NCBI RefSeq assembly: GCF_900114915.1
Contig: NZ_FOUS01000024.1
Location: 58,782 to 122,781, forward strand
From: Bradyrhizobium sp. Rc3b
Lineage (GTDB): Bacteria; Pseudomonadota; Alphaproteobacteria; Rhizobiales; Xanthobacteraceae
DNA length: 64,000 bases
Direction of reading: 5' to 3'
Shown here: piece after piece, positions 60,576 to 64,000 of the stretch
How the letters are laid out: each line of letters starts with the position of its first letter
How positions within the stretch are numbered: the stretch's first letter is position 1
Notes under the pieces: model-generated
What the model was told of the DNA's origin: nothing
The model's database searches: none
The model's input: only the letters and a program-made list of their open reading frames with translations
Position numbers and translations under genes: made by a program

Positions 60576-60615
60576 GGAGGAAACGCGGGAGAATTCTGAA
60601 CAGCTGTTCAGGTGA

Positions 60616-61068
60616 CTAATCGCAGCGTTGCTGCGCCGGCGTCGGCGCGCCTGTCGCGACGTACTTGCCGTCCCTGATCGTGTACTCGCCGCGCTCGCTG
60701 CGATTGTAGATCGCGCGCAGGCTGCCATCCTTCGCCAGCAGCAGCCCGAACTCACGCGCCTGGTGCAGCGAGGGGAAGTACACCATCACATTAAGCAGGC
60801 CCTCGGCGCCGACGGTGGCCGACACCACCTCGTTCTCGTCATTGGCCTCGCCGAAATTGCGCCGGTACATCACCCGGCCGTCCTTCCGGATTTCGTAAGT
60901 CAGGAGCGCGCCCTTGTCACGGTCGGGCCGGACGGCGCAATCGACCGCCCACGAGCCGAGCAGGCCCCATTGCTCGACCGTCGCGGTCAACGTCTCGGCA
61001 CCTGCCGTGGAGGTGATCGCCGCCCACAGCATCGCAGCCGCGATCCAGCGGCTCAAACAACGCGTCAT
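60616..61068 (-). CDS. exported hypothetical protein, 150 aa
   Basis: Signal peptide MTRCLSRWIAAAMLWAAITS then AGAE. Mature part of mostly beta character (WGLLGSWAVDCAVRPDRDKG, GRVMYRRNFGEANDENE) and a C-terminal Cys (TPAQQRCD). The frame is open to 61227. ATG 61066-61068 is chosen for the signal peptide; AGGA lies very close upstream. Function unknown. Confidence 0.65.
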   Translation of the reverse strand: MTRCLSRWIAAAMLWAAITSTAGAETLTATVEQWGLLGSWAVDCAVRPDRDKGALLTYEIRKDGRVMYRRNFGEANDENEVVSATVGAEGLLNVMVYFPSLHQAREFGLLLAKDGSLRAIYNRSERGEYTIRDGKYVATGAPTPAQQRCD

Positions 61069-61153
61069 GTCCTGAAGAAACCCCGCCTCGAAGAACTCCA
61101 AGTGTAGCATCCCGCCCGCTTCCGTCCATGGCTGCCGCCGATCGCTCGCGAAT

Positions 61154-61167
61154 TTGATCCGCGTCAA
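61154..61167. promoter_or_regulatory. FNR/FixK-like box
   Basis: TTGATCCGCGTCAA, one mismatch from TTGAT-N4-ATCAA and fitting TTG(A/C)-N6-(T/G)CAA. It lies 60 bases before the HTH gene and 86 bases before the exported protein start on the other side. Confidence 0.4.
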
Positions 61168-61226
61168 TGAGGCCGGTCTTTTCCGGGGTAGGATGGCGTT
61201 TCCCGAAGGCGAACCTGGATAGACCA

Positions 61227-61499
61227 ATGCTGAATCAAGTCATGGATTTTGCGGGCGAAGTGCTGCCGGGGAGTTGTGCCGTGCCGCCCTATTCCGAGAC
61301 CGCGTTTCTGACCGAGCTGGGCGATCGCTTGAGGTCCTCGCGCATGCGCTGCGACCTGTCGCGCCGCGAGCTGGCCCGCCGTTCCGGGATTTCCGAGCGC
61401 TATATCGCCCAGATCGAAGCCGGCAAGGGCAACGTCTCGATCGTCCTCTTGCTGCGGCTGGCCTCCGCGATCCACGGCAGCCAGCCACAGGCGGCCTGA
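61227..61499 (+). CDS. XRE-type HTH protein, BoxR/BzdR-like N-terminal domain only
   Basis: 90 residues. After about 25 residues an XRE HTH follows: LGDRLRSSRMRCDLSRRELA, RRSGISERYIAQIEAGKGNV, SIVLLLRLASAI. This closely resembles the HTH of BoxR/BzdR regulators of anaerobic benzoate pathways, which carry a C-terminal shikimate-kinase-like domain of about 170 residues that binds benzoyl-CoA. Here a TGA stops translation after the HTH. It may be a natural short form or a truncated remnant. It lies 18 bases before an extradiol dioxygenase gene. Confidence 0.7.
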   Translation: MLNQVMDFAGEVLPGSCAVPPYSETAFLTELGDRLRSSRMRCDLSRRELARRSGISERYIAQIEAGKGNVSIVLLLRLASAIHGSQPQAA

Positions 61500-61517
61500 C
61501 GCTTCGAGGTGACCGCC

Positions 61518-62372
61518 ATGGGGCAACTCGTACTCGCGGCCAAGGTCACCCACGTTCCATCGCTGATGCTGTCAGAGCTATCAGGCAGCCCGTTACGTGA
61601 CGCGCGCAAAGCCGCCGTCGATTCGCCGCGCGAGCTCGGCCGGCGGGCGAAAGAACGCGGCGTCACCTGCTTCGTGGTGTTCGACACCCACTGGCTCTCC
61701 AATTTCGGCTACCACATCAATGCCAATGCGCGGCATTGCGGCTCGTTCACGAGCCACGAGGCGCCGCAGATGATCCAGGATCTGCGCTACGATTTGCCGG
61801 GTGACACGCGCCTGGCCGAAGCCATCGCCGATAGGGCCGGGGACGCCGGCCTGAACGTGATCGCCCATCAGGTGGCCAGCCTCGGGCTCGAATACGGCAC
61901 CGTCGTGCCGATGCACTACCTGAACCGGGACGGCTTCGCGAAGGTCGTCTCGGTCGCCTCGCCGCTCTTCACCTCATTCGAGGAGAGCCGGATCCTCGGT
62001 GAAGCGACCCGCCGCGCGATCGATGAATCCGGTGAACGCGTCGCCATTCTCGCCAGCGGTTCGCTCTCGCATCGGCTCTGGCCGAACAAGAAGCTGGGCC
62101 CCGAGGCGTGGACCTCGGTCGCCAGCGAGTTCAACCGTCAGGTCGATTTGCGCGTGCTCGAGCTGTGGCAGAGCCGCCGCTACCGCGAATTCCTCGACAT
62201 GCTTCCGGATTACGCCACCAAGTGCAACGGCGAAGGCGGCATGGCCGACACCATCATGCTGTTCGCCGCGCTCGGCTGGTACGACTATCGCGGCGCCGCC
62301 GAGCAGCTCTGCGACTATTTTCCCTCGTCGGGCTCCGGCCAGGTCAACGTGGAGTTTCACGTCGAGGCGTGA
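61518..62372 (+). CDS. hpaD: homoprotocatechuate (3,4-dihydroxyphenylacetate) 2,3-dioxygenase, HpaD-like
   Basis: 284 residues, LigB-type class III extradiol dioxygenase. Strong match to my memory of E. coli HpaD across the length: AKVTHVPSLMLSEL, VFDTHWLSNFGYHINAN, LEYGTVVPMHYLN, ILASGSLSHR and SGSGQVNVEF. Fe(II) ligands are expected in the His of AKVTH, His in TSHE and Glu in EYG. Cleaves the aromatic ring of 3,4-dihydroxyphenylacetate. No other hpa genes are adjacent, so its substrate could differ. ATG 61518 follows GAGG; GTG 61509 is less likely. Confidence 0.85.
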   Translation: MGQLVLAAKVTHVPSLMLSELSGSPLRDARKAAVDSPRELGRRAKERGVTCFVVFDTHWLSNFGYHINANARHCGSFTSHEAPQMIQDLRYDLPGDTRLAEAIADRAGDAGLNVIAHQVASLGLEYGTVVPMHYLNRDGFAKVVSVASPLFTSFEESRILGEATRRAIDESGERVAILASGSLSHRLWPNKKLGPEAWTSVASEFNRQVDLRVLELWQSRRYREFLDMLPDYATKCNGEGGMADTIMLFAALGWYDYRGAAEQLCDYFPSSGSGQVNVEFHVEA

Positions 62373-62382
62373 GGCCGCGGCT

Positions 62383-63615
62383 TCAAGCCCGCTTCTCCAC
62401 ATTGGCACTCCGGGCCGGCACGCCGAATTCCTTGCGGCAGACCTCGGCCAGCACGGCGACTCCCTCGCGGATCTGCTGATGCGTCGGGCTCGCAAAGCAC
62501 AGCCTGAGCCGCGAGCTGGCATGGCTCTTGTTGGTCGACCATTCCGGCCCCGGATTGATCGAGACCCCGGCGGCGAGTGCGGCCTGATAGAGTTTCAGCG
62601 TATCGACCTGGTCGGGCAGCTTGACCCAGAGGAAGATGCCGCCCTTCGGCTCTTCGAATTCCGCTGCCGTGCCGAACTGCTCGTTCAGCGCCTCCATCAG
62701 CGTGTCGAGCTTGGTGCGCAGCGCCTTGGTCAGCGCCGGCACATGGCTTGCGAAATGCGGCTTGCAATAGGCGGCGAGCACCATCTGCTCCAGCGCGCCG
62801 GAGCCGGCATCGGTCTTCAGCGCCAGCATCCGCGACATCACCGCCCAGGGCGCCACGATGAAGCCGACGCGCAGCGCCGGCGCGATCGATTTGGAGAACG
62901 AGCCGATATGGATCACGCCGCCGTTTGGGCTCATCGCATGGATCGCCGGCGGCCGCTGCCCCGACCAGACGAGGTCGGCATAGCAATCGTCCTCGAAGAT
63001 CGGCACGCCATACTCGGTCGCGAGCCGTACCAGCTCAGTGCGGCGGCTCTCGGGCATGATGCTGCCGGTCGGATTCTGCACCGTCGGAATGGTGTAGATG
63101 TATTTCGGCCGGATGCCGCGGCTCTTCAGGTCCGCCAGTGTCGCGGCCAGCACGTCCATGCGCATGCCGTCCTTGTCGAGGGGGACGCCGACCACATTGA
63201 CGCCGAGCCGCGCCAGGCGGGTCAGCGAGCCCTGATAGCTGTCCTGCTCGAAAATGACGGTGTCGCCGCGGGTCAGCAGCGTCGCGTTGACGAGGTCGAG
63301 CGCCTGCAGTGAGCCGGACACGATCAGGAGATCGTCGACGGTGCAGTTGATGCCGGCATCGCGCTTGAGCTTCGTCACCAGGAATTCGCGCAAGGGCAGG
63401 TAACCCTGCGGGCCATGCGCCAACCCATAGGTCGCGAGCGACCGGCCTTCGCGCTGTAACGCTGAGGTGGTCGCCTCGATCAGGCCCTCGAGCGGCAGTT
63501 GCTCGGAATCGTTGTTGCCGCCGACGAAACTGTACTTGGCAAGGCCCGTCCAGCGCGCAGAAGGGGCCGGCAGCCCTGCCGGAAACAGGGGTGCGAAATC
63601 GAAGCTGGACGTCAT
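62383..63615 (-). CDS. PLP-dependent aminotransferase (2-aminoadipate/MocR-type fold I)
   Basis: 410 residues. Fold type I: GLAHGPQGYLPLREFLVTKL, the PLP region YTIPTVQNPTGSIMPESRR, EDDCYADLVW, and the Schiff-base Lys in IGSFSKSIAPALRVGF. C-terminal Arg for the carboxylate (LRLCFASP). Similar to LysN/2-aminoadipate transaminases and valine-pyruvate aminotransferases; substrate unassigned. Convergent with hpaD. ATG 63613-63615. Confidence 0.88.
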   Translation of the reverse strand: MTSSFDFAPLFPAGLPAPSARWTGLAKYSFVGGNNDSEQLPLEGLIEATTSALQREGRSLATYGLAHGPQGYLPLREFLVTKLKRDAGINCTVDDLLIVSGSLQALDLVNATLLTRGDTVIFEQDSYQGSLTRLARLGVNVVGVPLDKDGMRMDVLAATLADLKSRGIRPKYIYTIPTVQNPTGSIMPESRRTELVRLATEYGVPIFEDDCYADLVWSGQRPPAIHAMSPNGGVIHIGSFSKSIAPALRVGFIVAPWAVMSRMLALKTDAGSGALEQMVLAAYCKPHFASHVPALTKALRTKLDTLMEALNEQFGTAAEFEEPKGGIFLWVKLPDQVDTLKLYQAALAAGVSINPGPEWSTNKSHASSRLRLCFASPTHQQIREGVAVLAEVCRKEFGVPARSANVEKRA

Positions 63616-63703
63616 GGGGGTGTTCCTCGTTTTGTTCTTGTTGAGCCAGCCGGTGTTGCGCCGGCCAGCCTTACTTCTTGCCAGCCGTCCGGGTGGGACG
63701 GAC

Positions 63704-64000
63704 TCACTTCTTTGTGGCCGTCCTGGTCGGACGGCCCTGGCTGATGAAAGCGTAATGCGCATTGGCGACGCCGCCAACCATCAGGGCCTCGACCACGGGC
63801 TCGGCGATCTCGCCTGTCGCGGCCCAGTCGACGAGGAAATTGGCCCCGGTCCCGCCGCGGACGTCATCGGTCGGAATGAAGATCGAGACGGTGGCGAGTG
63901 GCCTCAAGGCCACGGGCGTCTTCAGATAACTCTCGACCTGCTTGCCTGCGGTGTCGAAATAGGCGATGCGTTTGATCACCAGTGCTTGCGTCTCGGAGGC
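63704..64000 (-). CDS. DUF3124-like protein (partial, runs off the window)
   Basis: 99 codons are visible from the window edge to the stop at 63704. The frame is open at base 64000, so the start lies beyond. The part VIKRIAYFDTAGKQVESYLK, PLATVSIFIPTDDVRGGTGA and NFLVDW matches DUF3124. The ATG-like codons at 63979 are probably internal. Function of the family is unknown. Confidence 0.75.
   Translation of the reverse strand, partial: ASETQALVIKRIAYFDTAGKQVESYLKTPVALRPLATVSIFIPTDDVRGGTGANFLVDWAATGEIAEPVVEALMVGGVANAHYAFISQGRPTRTATKK

Overview
The window looks like the chromosome of a Bradyrhizobium-type alphaproteobacterium. The DNA is GC-rich. It carries a complete red-type (form IC) Calvin-Benson-Bassham operon with its LysR regulator. 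Regulatory sites fit alphaproteobacterial factors (sigma-EcfG, LexA, FixK/FNR, CbbR), and several intergenic repeats are of the kind I remember as frequent in Bradyrhizobium and Rhodopseudomonas. The genus is inferred from content; no database search was possible.

Layout. 0-9.5 kb: the tail of a cupredoxin, then housekeeping and detoxification genes (two Nudix hydrolases, an SRAP/YedK DNA-crosslink protein, a CaiB/BaiF CoA-transferase with a GrdB-like partner, an FAD-linked 2-hydroxyacid dehydrogenase, a Sua5/TsaC tRNA-modification enzyme) and a tRNA-Pro(CGG). 9.5-12.0 kb: small genes, a hydrolase remnant and a repeat-rich stretch that appears non-coding. 12-17.9 kb: a TetR regulator and MFS efflux pump sharing similar palindromic operators, then a three-gene deoxysugar set (C-methyltransferase, 3,5-epimerase, NAD-dependent epimerase/reductase).

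17.9-27.7 kb: cbbR, divergent from cbbF-cbbP-cbbT-cbbA-cbbL-cbbS-cbbX-cbbE, enough to regenerate ribulose bisphosphate and fix CO2, with its own Rubisco activase. 27.9-32.9 kb: a PAS-GGDEF-EAL gene broken by a one-base frameshift just before the EAL motif, a universal stress protein with a FixK-type box, and a DegP-type protease. 33-36 kb and 43.9-53 kb: many small exported, basic, membrane or hydrophilic proteins. Between them lies a pair of sensor kinases, one of them a 2098-residue soluble hybrid kinase with eleven 92-residue HAMP repeats.

The main system-level observation is a general stress regulon. At least eleven promoter-like GGAAC-N16-(C/T/G)GTT sites (one more ends CGTA) sit in the right orientation upstream of small genes, the pyruvate-oxidase-like enzyme, a PRC-barrel protein, an emrAB-type pump and probably the multi-HAMP kinase. 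Two are exact GGAAC-N16-CGTT matches. A GTTC-N7-GTTC LexA box lies between two divergent small genes, and a ribbon-helix-helix gene has an operator touching its EcfG-type promoter.

53-64 kb: nitronate monooxygenase, PhoD-type phosphatase, aldo/keto reductase, a His-rich exported peptide, a short BoxR/BzdR-like HTH gene next to an HpaD-type extradiol dioxygenase, a PLP aminotransferase and a partial DUF3124 gene.
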